23,380 bases of DNA from an uncultured Clostridium sp. (lineage in GTDB: Bacteria; Bacillota_A; Clostridia; TANB77; CAG-508): contig CANCZH010000022.1 of NCBI GenBank assembly GCA_947382445.1, positions 1 through 23,380 on the forward strand, in the 5' to 3' direction. A model generated the notes under the pieces. The model worked only from the letters and a program-made list of their open reading frames with translations. It did no database searches and was not told the DNA's origin. Below, in pieces: positions 16,051 through 22,855 of the stretch. Position numbers and translations under genes: made by a program. Each line of letters begins with the position of its first letter. Within the stretch, counting starts at the first letter, position 1.

Positions 16051-16563
16051 ATGGAAGTTAAACACGGAAGAAAAGAATTAAGAAAAGAAGAAATTAATTG
16101 GATTCAAAATGAAGCACAAACAGGAAAAATATTAGATGGAACAGTAAAAAACATTAGACCTTTTGGAGCTTTTGTTGAAATGAATAATGGAGTAGTTGGA
16201 TTACTACACATAGAAGATATATCAGTTTCAAGAATAAAAAGTCCAGAAGAGAGATTTAAAGTTGGACAAAATATAAAAGTTATGATAAAATCAGTTGACA
16301 AAGATTTAAACAGAATAGAATTAACTCATAAAGAACTTTTAGGAACTTGGGATGAGAACATAGTATCATATCAAGAAGGTGAAAAAGTTCAAGGAATAGT
16401 AAAAGAAACAGAAAAACAGAAAAATGGAATTTTTATAGAGCTAAAGCCAAATTTAGTAGGCTTAGCAGAATATAAAGATGGATATGAATATGGACAAATA
16501 GTAGATGTATACATTAAAAAAATAGTAAAAGACAAGAAAAAAATAAAATTATTAATTGTCTAA
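16051..16563 (+). CDS. Two-domain S1 RNA-binding protein
   Basis: The 170 residues carry two S1-type OB domains. The first is at about 24-93 (GKILDGTVKNIRPFGAFVEM, VGLLHIEDIS, RIELTHKE) and is close to consensus. The second is at about 108-170 (GEKVQGIVKETEKQKNGIFI) and is more diverged. Such short proteins occur in Clostridia and are often labelled ribosomal protein S1, but true S1 has four to six domains; this one probably modulates translation or RNA stability instead. AGGAGAG stands 4-5 bases before the ATG. It is 34 bases after rluB in the same operon. A 9-bp hairpin (16579-16600) follows the stop without a T run, so it is probably not a terminator. Confidence 0.8.
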   Translation: MEVKHGRKELRKEEINWIQNEAQTGKILDGTVKNIRPFGAFVEMNNGVVGLLHIEDISVSRIKSPEERFKVGQNIKVMIKSVDKDLNRIELTHKELLGTWDENIVSYQEGEKVQGIVKETEKQKNGIFIELKPNLVGLAEYKDGYEYGQIVDVYIKKIVKDKKKIKLLIV

Positions 16564-16571
16564 TAACGAAG

Positions 16572-16606
16572 TTTGTAAGAGATTTTTACTAAAAAATCTC
16601 ACAAAA
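16572..16606 (+). other. Hairpin between the S1 gene and the winged-helix gene
   Basis: GAGATTTTT (16579-16587) pairs perfectly with AAAAATCTC (16592-16600) around the loop acta. TTTGT/ACAAA extend it beyond a 2-base bulge. An A tract rather than a T tract follows on the plus strand, so I read it as an mRNA hairpin before the next ribosome site, perhaps a processing or stability element. Confidence 0.45.
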
Positions 16607-16643
16607 AATACACCTAAAAATAATTTAATGGGAGGTAAATTAA

Positions 16644-17576
16644 ATGGTAGAAGATGAAAAAATTAAAACAACGGTTTCTCCGTTTGCAATGAAAGAAGGG
16701 GAAATCAAAACATTTGATGGAAAGGATGGATATGTCTCAATAAACCAAATAATTCATAGAATTAATTTGGGACATATAACAGAAATTCACTTTAAAATAT
16801 TAGAATTAGTAAATGAATTCGAATTTATGACATCAAGACAAATATATCAAATATTAGTTCACAGAAATATTGATATAAAATCACAAGACAAATTAAACAA
16901 TAAGTTAGAACAATTAATAAAAACAAAAGTACTAACAAGATACTATTTTTCAAGTGAAGATGGAAAATGTATATACAGAGTATATTGCTTAGAAAAAATG
17001 GGAAAATACTTGCTAAATTCCAGAAACATAGAATGCAAATGGCAACCAACAGATAATACAAAGCCAGTTTCAATGATAAAGAAAAGATTAGCTGGAAATC
17101 AGATAATTGTAGCATACATGAGAAAAGTTGGAGCTTTTGATTCATATATAGTAAAACCAGCAATTACTGCTAAAAAATCTGGAAAAATCCTTAAAGCAAA
17201 TGCAGGTGTTAAATTAACTAAAAAAGGAATTTCAGTAGATTTCTTATTTGAAGTTGTTAGAAGAGAAGAAGACTGGGAAAATAAATTTGAGGAAAGAATG
17301 AGATTATATAAAGATTTTTATGAGAACTTTGTACAATTTGATTCAGGATATGAAAGAGCTCCTCAATTTATATTAGTTGCAGAAGATGATAAACATATGA
17401 TAGAGATATTTAAAGTAATAGTTACAAAAAAATTAGAAATACCTAATATGAAAATATATTTTACACAGGATTTGAGTCAAAATACAACAACATTGGATAA
17501 ATCACTTATTGAGTTCGTTACAGATGAGAATGGAAAATATAAAATGAATAATGTTGAAGTTAAATTATTAGGATAG
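16644..17576 (+). CDS. Winged-helix protein resembling the replication-relaxation family
   Basis: The 310 residues begin with a likely winged-helix domain (about 43-125): a helix pair HFKILELVNEFEFMTSRQIY, then DKLNNKLEQLIKTKVLTRYY and a wing (CIYRVYCLEKMGKYLL). The second half (about 145-305) has alternating strands and helices (QIIVAYMR, ISVDFLFEVVRREEDWENKFE, APQFILVAEDD, MKIYFTQDL). This arrangement matches my memory of the Replic_Relax family from plasmids and integrative elements, whose second half resembles a nuclease fold. Active residues cannot be identified. Here it sits at the end of a housekeeping operon, behind GGGAGG, with no mobile-element genes nearby. The family call is tentative. 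Confidence 0.55.
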   Translation: MVEDEKIKTTVSPFAMKEGEIKTFDGKDGYVSINQIIHRINLGHITEIHFKILELVNEFEFMTSRQIYQILVHRNIDIKSQDKLNNKLEQLIKTKVLTRYYFSSEDGKCIYRVYCLEKMGKYLLNSRNIECKWQPTDNTKPVSMIKKRLAGNQIIVAYMRKVGAFDSYIVKPAITAKKSGKILKANAGVKLTKKGISVDFLFEVVRREEDWENKFEERMRLYKDFYENFVQFDSGYERAPQFILVAEDDKHMIEIFKVIVTKKLEIPNMKIYFTQDLSQNTTTLDKSLIEFVTDENGKYKMNNVEVKLLG

Positions 17577-17599
17577 TAAATATAAAAAGTAAAATAACT

Positions 17600-17761
17600 T
17601 AATAAAAAAAGAATCATAAAATTAGAACTCCTTGCTGTCAGTCTCATAGAGAACATTTAAAGCACAAAATTTCAAATTGTATTTAAATTTTGTGCTTTTA
17701 CGTTCTCTAATTTGCTTCCAAACTGCACGTCGTTTCTAATTTTATGATTCTTTTTTTATTA
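17600..17761. repeat. Giant nested palindrome at the operon end
   Basis: Arms at 17600-17627 and 17734-17761 are perfectly complementary over 28 bp and include an A7/T7 tract, so the outer stem works as a strong terminator in both directions. Inside is a second hairpin: AGAGAAC (17648-17654) with GTTCTCT (17702-17708), then AAAGCACAAAATTT (17659-17672) with AAATTTTGTGCTTT (17685-17698). Unpaired segments of about 20 and 25 bases lie between inner and outer stems. Confidence 0.75.
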
Positions 17762-17767
17762 GGTGAA

Positions 17768-17797
17768 TTGCGTTTAATATAATTATCCTAATAAAAT
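17768..17797 (+). promoter_or_regulatory. Probable feoAB promoter with a Fur-box-like site
   Basis: TTGCGT (17768-17773) and TAAAAT (17792-17797) are 18 bases apart. An alternative -10, TATAAT, is at 17778-17783. The 15 bases 17774-17788 match 11 of 14 defined positions of the inverted 7-1-7 Fur consensus (right half ATTATC is complete), which would fit iron repression, but AT-richness makes chance matches likely. Confidence 0.4.
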
Positions 17798-17840
17798 TTA
17801 ATATATGTCATAAAAAAACAAGCTGGGCATAGTATTGAAT

Positions 17841-18077
17841 ATGAAGATTATAAGTTTAGATAAATTAAAAACAGGACAGATGTGTAATGTCTTAGAAATT
17901 GAAGTATTAGGAGAAACAAAATATAGGTTGTTAGATATGGGAATTATACCAAATACTAAAATAAAATTAACCAAAAAAGCACCATTAGGAGACCCAATAC
18001 AAATAGAAGTGAGAGGATATAGTTTAAGCATAAGAAAAGAAATTGCACAAAAAATTAAAGTTGAGGTTGAAGAATGA
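17841..18077 (+). CDS. feoA: Ferrous iron transport accessory protein FeoA
   Basis: FeoA is a small SH3-like cytoplasmic protein needed for FeoB-mediated Fe(II) uptake. The 78 residues fit the family (LDKLKTGQMCNVLEIE, YRLLDMGIIPNTKIKLTKKAPLGDPIQIEVRGYSLSIRKE). I choose the ATG at 17841; an in-frame TTG lies at 17835. No clear Shine-Dalgarno sequence precedes either, which is unusual in this window and suggests weak or regulated initiation. The stop overlaps the feoB start (ATGA), so feoB is probably translated by coupling. Confidence 0.92.
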   Translation: MKIISLDKLKTGQMCNVLEIEVLGETKYRLLDMGIIPNTKIKLTKKAPLGDPIQIEVRGYSLSIRKEIAQKIKVEVEE

Positions 18078-19876
18078 TATTTGCATTAGTAGGAAATCAA
18101 AACTGCGGAAAAACAACAATATTTAATGAAATAACAAACATGAATCAACGTGTTGGAAATTTTCCAGGAGTAACAGTTGAAAATGTTATAGGTGAAGTTC
18201 CTAAAATTAAAAATTGTCAAATTGTTGACTTACCAGGTTTATATTCATTAAATACATACACAAAAGAAGAAACTGTAACAAGAGAATTCATTCTAAAAGC
18301 AAAACCAGATGTAATAATAAATGTAATTGATAGTAATAACTTAGAAAGAAATTTATACCTAACAATGCAATTAAAAGAATTAGGAATACCAATAGTAATA
18401 GGACTTAATATGCTGAATGAATTTAAAGCTAATGGAGGAAAAATAGACTTAAAACAATTGTCATATAGACTAAATATACCAATAGTACCATTAACTAATA
18501 TTAATAAAAATGAAATCCAAGAACTGATAGAACAAAGCTTAATACAAGCAAAAAAAATATATACAAAAATAAATTATATAGAACAAAAGAATAAAGAAGA
18601 AATAATAAAGAAATATAATGAAATTGAAAAGGTATGTAATGGAACAGTAATAAAGCCTAAAAAAAGTAAAGAAAAAAATAAAACATATAAAATAGATAAA
18701 ATACTAACAAATAAATTTTTGGGAATACCAATATTTATAGCAATAATGATTTTTATATTTTATTTAACTTTTAATGTAATTGGAGAATATGGCACAGAAC
18801 TTATAAATAAAGGAATCGAAATTATTACATGTAAAGTTGAAAATATATTAATAGAGCACAATGTAAATCAAATAATAAGAACCTTAATAATAGATGGAGT
18901 GTTTAATGGAATAGGAAGTGTACTTAGTTTCTTACCAATAATAGTTACACTATACTTTTGCTTATCAATACTAGAAGATAGTGGTTATATGGCAAGAATT
19001 GCTTTTATAATGGATAAAACATTAAGCAAAATAGGACTATCAGGAAAAAGTATTGTGCCAATATTATTAGGTTTTGGATGCTCAGTGCCAGCTATTTTAT
19101 CAATAAGAACAATACAATCTGAGAAAGAAAGAAAACTTACGATGATGTTAGTTCCGTTTATAAGCTGTTCAGCTAAAATACCTATTTATGCAGTATTTAT
19201 ATCAGTATTTTTTAAACAATATAGTGCTATTTTTATGATAATTATTTATATACTTGGGGTAATACTTGGAATAGCAGTAACATCAATTATAAAAAATAAA
19301 ATAAATTCTGGAAATCAATCTACATTTATAATTGAACTGCCAAATTATAGATTACCATCGATTAAAAACACATGGCACTTAATGTGGAATAAAACAAAAG
19401 AATTTATAGAAAAAGCATTTTCAATAATATTTGTTTCTTCTATTATAATATGGTTCTTGAAAAGTTTTGACATTAATTTATGCTTAGTACATGAAGATAA
19501 TAGTATGTTAGCACAAATAGGAAAAAAGATAGCTCCAATTTTTGCACCATTAGGATTTAAAGATTGGAGAATTGCAACAGCTTTAATAGTTGGAATAAGT
19601 GCAAAAGAAGCAGTAATAAGTACATTAAGTATCTTAACTAATACAACTAGTAATTTATTACAAACAATGTTAGGAACAATATTTACTCCAAGTTCTACAT
19701 TAAGCTTTTTAATATTTGTATTGCTATATACACCATGTATAGCAAGTATAAGTATAATAAAAAAAGAATTTGGTCTAAAAACATCAATAAAGATATCTTT
19801 AAACCAATTCTTAATAGCATATATAATGGCATTTATAATATATAATTTAAGCAATTTGTTTTTTTATTTCTTCTAA
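18074..19876 (+). CDS. feoB: Ferrous iron transporter FeoB
   Basis: FeoB is the Fe(II) transporter, with an N-terminal G-protein domain and a membrane domain. In 600 residues I see G1 GNQNCGKT (7-14), G2 around Thr34 in PGVTVE, G3 DLPG (52-55), and where G4 should read NxxD the sequence is NMLN (112-115). The membrane part starts near 215 and contains the Gate motifs GCSVPA and SCSAKIPIY, with the conserved cysteines, and AKEAVISTL near the end. The protein is shorter than the E. coli form but within the range of Gram-positive FeoB. Its last 30 bases overlap the convergent TSCPD gene, and no terminator lies between them; the first plus-strand terminator is at 20190. Confidence 0.94.
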   Translation: MIFALVGNQNCGKTTIFNEITNMNQRVGNFPGVTVENVIGEVPKIKNCQIVDLPGLYSLNTYTKEETVTREFILKAKPDVIINVIDSNNLERNLYLTMQLKELGIPIVIGLNMLNEFKANGGKIDLKQLSYRLNIPIVPLTNINKNEIQELIEQSLIQAKKIYTKINYIEQKNKEEIIKKYNEIEKVCNGTVIKPKKSKEKNKTYKIDKILTNKFLGIPIFIAIMIFIFYLTFNVIGEYGTELINKGIEIITCKVENILIEHNVNQIIRTLIIDGVFNGIGSVLSFLPIIVTLYFCLSILEDSGYMARIAFIMDKTLSKIGLSGKSIVPILLGFGCSVPAILSIRTIQSEKERKLTMMLVPFISCSAKIPIYAVFISVFFKQYSAIFMIIIYILGVILGIAVTSIIKNKINSGNQSTFIIELPNYRLPSIKNTWHLMWNKTKEFIEKAFSIIFVSSIIIWFLKSFDINLCLVHEDNSMLAQIGKKIAPIFAPLGFKDWRIATALIVGISAKEAVISTLSILTNTTSNLLQTMLGTIFTPSSTLSFLIFVLLYTPCIASISIIKKEFGLKTSIKISLNQFLIAYIMAFIIYNLSNLFFYFF

Positions 19877-20101
19877 TGCCTTAGATAATTGGTCAGGGCA
19901 AGAAGTACCACGTAAACCACAAGGAATACCTTTTAATTTTGAAATAACTTCGTCAATGTCATGTCCCTCAACTAATGAAGTAACAGCTAAAGTATTTCCA
20001 GGACAGCCACCAACTATTTTAACAGAAGAAATAATATTGCCATCCATTTTTATAACAAATTCACTAGAACAAACACCACTTGGTCTATATCTATATTCCA
20101 T
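19847..20101 (-). CDS. TSCPD-domain protein, four-cysteine type (TIGR03905 family)
   Basis: The family is conserved but its role is unknown; it is related to the C-terminal TSCPD domain of vitamin-B12-dependent ribonucleotide reductases. The 84 residues have four cysteines at 11, 33, 61 and 68 in the expected settings (PSGVCSSEF, VGGCPGNT, GIPCGLRGTSCPDQLSKAL), probably binding a metal. I choose the ATG at 20101 because AAGGAGTGA stands just upstream and the family begins here; a longer upstream reading has only random hydrophobic sequence. The 3' end overlaps feoB on the other strand by 30 bases, so the two transcripts are complementary there. Confidence 0.9.
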   Translation of the reverse strand: MEYRYRPSGVCSSEFVIKMDGNIISSVKIVGGCPGNTLAVTSLVEGHDIDEVISKLKGIPCGLRGTSCPDQLSKALEEIKKQIA

Positions 20102-20122
20102 AAAAATCACTCCTTGCGAAAT

Positions 20123-20151
20123 ATTATAACAAAAAAGTATATAATATACAA
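20123..20151 (-). promoter_or_regulatory. SigA-type promoter, extended -10, of the TSCPD gene
   Basis: On the minus strand TTGTAT (plus 20146-20151) and TATAAT (plus 20123-20128) are 17 bases apart, with TG one base before the -10. Confidence 0.7.
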
Positions 20152-20189
20152 ATATTTTTCCATGTAAAATATAAAATATACATAAATAA

Positions 20190-20239
20190 AAAAAGATACA
20201 ATTTCTAAAAAATAGAGAATGTATCTTCTTATTTTTTTG
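20190..20239 (+). terminator. Intrinsic terminator ahead of relQ, probably ending the feoAB transcript
   Basis: AGATACA...TTTCTA (20194-20207) pairs with TAGAGAA...TGTATCT (to 20226) over 14 positions with one mismatch and one G-T pair, followed by TCTTATTTTTTT. It is the first terminator after feoB on the plus strand. An A tract on the left also allows termination on the minus strand. Confidence 0.65.
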
Positions 20240-20338
20240 AAATTTTAATGTAAATTTAAGAAAAAAGAAATAATATAGATGCATCAAAAACAAAAGGAGG
20301 AGATATAAAATATAATATAATAAAGAAAGGAAATTGAT

Positions 20339-21001
20339 ATGAGAAAAAAAGAAAAGAAAGAAGTAGACCTGATTCAGGTAGAAAACATGTTAAAAGTTGA
20401 TGGTGAAATAGATAAGAAAGAAAATAGTTTTGAAAAAATAATGCTAATATATAAATCAGCAATAAAAGTTTTAAAAACAAAATTAGATATATTAAATGAT
20501 GAATTTAATAATTTTTATGAATACAATCCAATAGACCACATAACAGAAAGAATAAAATCACCAGAAAGTATCATAGAAAAAATGAATAGAAAACAATTAG
20601 AACTTACATATAGAAACTTAATAGAAGAAATAAATGATATTGCAGGAATTCGAATAATATGCTCATTTAAAGATGATATTTTTAAAATTGTAAATATAAT
20701 AGAAGAATTTCATGACATTGAAATTCTAGAAAGAAAGGATTATGTAACAAAACCAAAAGCGAGTGGATATTCTAGTTATCATATGATTTTAAATGTACCA
20801 GTAACATTTTCAGACAAAACAATATATGCAAAAGTTGAAGTACAAATTAGAACAGTGGCAATGGATTTTTGGGCAAGTTTAGAACATAAACTTAAGTATA
20901 AGAAAAATATAAGCAAAAAATCATCAAAAGAACTAATAAAATGTGCCAATATAATATCAAAATTAGATGATAAAATGTTAGATATAAAATGTAATGTCTG
21001 A
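20339..21001 (+). CDS. Small alarmone synthetase, RelQ (YjbM) type
   Basis: This enzyme should make ppGpp/pppGpp (or pGpp) from ATP and GDP/GTP/GMP in the stringent response. It has only the synthetase domain in 220 residues; there is no HD hydrolase and no TGS/ACT part, so it is a small alarmone synthetase and not RelA/Rel. Motifs in order: HITERIKSPESI (68-78), DIAGIRI (100-106), DYVTKPKASGYSSYH (134-148), the VEVQIRT strand (166-172) and FWASLEHKLKYK (177-188). These fit RelQ better than RelP. The first 30 residues are charged and variable. GAAAGGA precedes the ATG. It lacks an obvious consensus promoter, although several TATAAT-like sequences occur at 20300-20321. Confidence 0.9.
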   Translation: MRKKEKKEVDLIQVENMLKVDGEIDKKENSFEKIMLIYKSAIKVLKTKLDILNDEFNNFYEYNPIDHITERIKSPESIIEKMNRKQLELTYRNLIEEINDIAGIRIICSFKDDIFKIVNIIEEFHDIEILERKDYVTKPKASGYSSYHMILNVPVTFSDKTIYAKVEVQIRTVAMDFWASLEHKLKYKKNISKKSSKELIKCANIISKLDDKMLDIKCNV

Positions 21002-21008
21002 AAATTAA

Positions 21009-21037
21009 TTGATAAAGAAGAGAATCTGTAATATAAT
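21009..21037 (+). promoter_or_regulatory. SigA-type promoter of the metallophosphoesterase gene
   Basis: TTGATA (21009-21014) and TATAAT (21032-21037) are 17 bases apart; the box begins 8 bases after the relQ stop. Confidence 0.7.
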
Positions 21038-21064
21038 AAGCACATTAGAAGGAGTAAAATAAAA

Positions 21065-21906
21065 ATGAAAATAGCAATAATTTCTGATATACATGGTAAT
21101 TTAGAGGCATTAAAGGCGACAATAAAAGATATAAAAAATAAAAAAGTGGATAAAATAATGTGCTTAGGAGACATAATTGCAAAAGGATATCATACATGTG
21201 AATGTATAGAAATAATAAAAAAAGAATGTGATGTAGTACTAAGAGGAAATTGTGATAGACATTTTACTGAAAAACTAGATGAAACAAAAAATGAAATAGA
21301 AATAAAGAGATGGAAAAGATTAAATGAACAATTAAGTAAAAAAAAAATATTGAAGAAATACAATATTTAAACAATTTACCATATTCATTTGAATTTTATT
21401 TAAGTGGAAGCTTAGTAAGATTATTTCATGCAACACCTGAAAAGGATAATAAAGTAATAATAAATCAAGATTCAATAGAAGAAAAGCATAAAATGTTTAT
21501 GCCAAGTGAAAAAACAATTTCAAACAAAATAGCAGATATTGTAGTTTATGGTCATATACATCATCAATACATGGATAAATTATATAACAAAACATTACTA
21601 AATGCGGGAAGTGTAGGAAATAACTTTTGTTTAATTAGAAATCCAGAAAAAGATAGTAAAATAGAAGAAATAAGACAAGCAAATTATTGTATATTAGAAG
21701 GAGAATATGGAAAAGAAGAATATTCTGAACATTTGTCAATACAATTTGTAAGAGTTCCGTATAATGTAGAAAAGGAATTAGATGAGAAAGAAGAATTTTT
21801 TGAAAAAGAAGAATTTAAATATGAAATAAATAATGGAACATATAGAAACATGGAAAAAATAAAAACAAACTTTAAAAGATTAGGAATAGATATAGAAAAA
21901 CTTTAA
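21065..21906 (+). pseudogene. YfcE/MJ0936-like metallophosphoesterase, frameshifted at an A10 tract
   Basis: The family is a set of binuclear-metal phosphodiesterases. The first frame gives SDIHGN (Asp8, His10), CLGD (Asp36) and GNCD (61-64). It then runs into ten A residues (21338-21347) and stops at 21368-21370. In the -1 frame the sequence continues without a break from the A tract: NIEEIQYLNNLPYSFEFYL, LVRLFHATPEKD (metal His) and then YGHIHHQY and LNAGSVG to the stop at 21906. With one more A (or two fewer) the gene would encode about 280 residues with all metal ligands, so the break is a homopolymer indel. Candidates are a sequencing error, a phase-variable tract, or transcriptional slippage at A10. 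AAGGAG precedes the ATG. Confidence 0.85.
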
Positions 21907-21937
21907 TTAAAATAATTTTTTTAATTTATAAAATATT

Positions 21938-21978
21938 ATAACAACTCAGAAATATAATTTTTTCTGAGTTGTTATTTA
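21938..21978 (+). terminator. Terminator after the metallophosphoesterase gene
   Basis: A perfect 15-bp stem, ATAACAACTCAGAAA (21938-21952) with TTTCTGAGTTGTTAT (21961-21975). The T run after it is short (TTAGAT), so efficiency may be moderate. Confidence 0.7.
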
Positions 21979-22006
21979 GATAAAGAAAAAATATATTGTA
22001 AGTCAA

Positions 22007-22041
22007 AACATTGTTGACATTTATCGTAAAATAACAATGTT
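22007..22041. repeat. Inverted repeat upstream of the S10 promoter
   Basis: AACATTGTT (22007-22015) and AACAATGTT (22033-22041) are a perfect 9-bp inverted repeat with a 17-base spacer, about 50 bases before the -35 box. It may be a protein-binding site or a cruciform; I do not recognise it. Confidence 0.4.
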
Positions 22042-22093
22042 CTTAAAATAAATAAAAAATAAGGAAAATATAGAAAAATATAGAAAAAACTTA

Positions 22094-22122
22094 TTGACAA
22101 GCACACAATAGCATAGTATAAT
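22094..22122 (+). promoter_or_regulatory. Perfect consensus SigA promoter of the S10 ribosomal operon
   Basis: TTGACA (22094-22099), a 17-base spacer and TATAAT (22117-22122): every position matches consensus. Transcription should start near 22129. Confidence 0.93.
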
Positions 22123-22128
22123 AACAAT

Positions 22129-22347
22129 TGCGTAAAGAATGCGATGAAGCAGGATGTGGCTACACATTATAGTGGAGGGAACTCCTGCAGAGTATGTCTT
22201 GGCTTAGACCGGGCGATAAGTTTGATAAAAGCACACTTGTCCAGGATACAAAAGAAATTATTGTAACTTGGATTTATATATAGGTTTAAAAGAAACACAA
22301 GGGTGCGTTTATAACTTGCCGTTACATTTTTATAAGGAGGGAAAACA
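22129..22347 (+). promoter_or_regulatory. Structured ~220-nt leader of rpsJ
   Basis: The predicted transcript has a long untranslated leader that is clearly more GC-rich than its surroundings. GCAGGA (22149-22154) pairs with TCCTGC (22183-22188) and encloses the hairpin TGTG-gcta-CACA (22155-22166) plus a GGAGGG segment. A second hairpin, GTCT...AGAC (22196-22209), follows before GGGCGATAAG. Ribosomal operons are often autoregulated by one of their proteins through such leaders (L4 does this for S10 in E. coli). Whether this leader binds L4 or another protein cannot be told here. AGGAGGG lies 7 bases before the rpsJ ATG. I see no tandem T-tract terminator in it. Confidence 0.6.
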
Positions 22348-22677
22348 ATGGCAACATCAAACCAAAACGTAGGAAGTGAAAAAATCAGAATAAGATTAAA
22401 AGCTTATGACTTCGTAGTTTTAGACCAGTCTGCTGAAAGAATAGTAGATACTGCTAAAAGAACAGGAGCAAAAGTTTCAGGACCTATTCCACTTCCAACA
22501 GAAAAGGAAATAGTAACAATTTTACGTTCTCCACACAAACATAAAGATTCAAGAGAGCAATTCGAAATGAGAACACACAAAAGAGTTATTGATATCCTTT
22601 ATCCAACACAAAAAACAGTAGATAGTTTAATGAAATTAGATTTACCAGCTGGTGTTGATATAGAAATCAAATTATAA
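22348..22677 (+). CDS. rpsJ: 30S ribosomal protein S10 (uS10)
   Basis: S10 is a component of the small-subunit head and also the NusE antitermination factor. The 109 residues match the family from [19 protein letters not shown] to the end, including [29 protein letters not shown] and the terminal GVDIEIKL. About nine residues at the N-terminus (ATSNQNVGS) exceed the usual length of 102. The AGGAGGG ribosome site is strong. It opens the S10 operon; rplC follows after an unusually long 200-base gap that contains structured element copy C. Confidence 0.97.
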   Translation: MATSNQNVGSEKIRIRLKAYDFVVLDQSAERIVDTAKRTGAKVSGPIPLPTEKEIVTILRSPHKHKDSREQFEMRTHKRVIDILYPTQKTVDSLMKLDLPAGVDIEIKL

Positions 22678-22706
22678 TTTAAAATTTGCGCAAGCAACAA
22701 AACCAA

Positions 22707-22855
22707 GCTCACACGATGAAAGTGATGCTACAAATCAAAAACAAGTATTACAAGGCAAACGAGTGAAGATTCCGCAGACGTACTAGTGTACGTTGAGGAA
22801 AGATGAACGAGTTTAACACAGTAAGACGAAGTTTTTCATTTGGAGCCGTGTAAGC
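22707..22855 (+). repeat. Structured intergenic element, copy C (rpsJ-rplC gap)
   Basis: This is the best preserved copy. An outer stem GCT-c-ACACG (22707-22715) pairs with CGTGT-a-AGC (22847-22855). Next is CAAAT-c-AAAAAC (22731-22742) with GTTTTT-c-ATTTG (22831-22842), then AAGTA (22743-22747) facing GACGAA (22825-22830), then TTAC/GTAA. The central arm is AAAC-GA-GT-GA-A-GA-TTCC (22757-22773) with GGAA-AGA-T-GA-AC-GA-GTTT (22797-22814), with GA segments opposite each other three times. At the top are GCAG, ACGTAC, the loop tagt, GTACGT and TGA. The rplC ribosome site AGGAGG starts at about 22864. Confidence 0.75.

Noticed and set aside
16579..16606. Hairpin after the S1-domain gene as a terminator
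   Set aside because: It is followed by A-rich, not T-rich, sequence on the coding strand.
20102..20293. An N-terminal extension of the TSCPD protein
   Set aside because: The upstream 64 codons are Phe/Tyr/Ile-rich noise that overlaps the gene's own promoter and the bidirectional terminator; the ATG at 20101 has a good ribosome site and matches the family start.
22014..22042. TTGACA at 22014 as a second S10 promoter
   Set aside because: No acceptable -10 box stands 16-18 bases downstream (ATGTTC/AATGTT), while the promoter at 22094-22122 is perfect.
6642..22855. The three structured elements as a CRISPR array or as ordinary terminators
   Set aside because: They are far apart, few, differ in stem sequence, and have no T run after the stem; they lie before ribosome sites inside operons.
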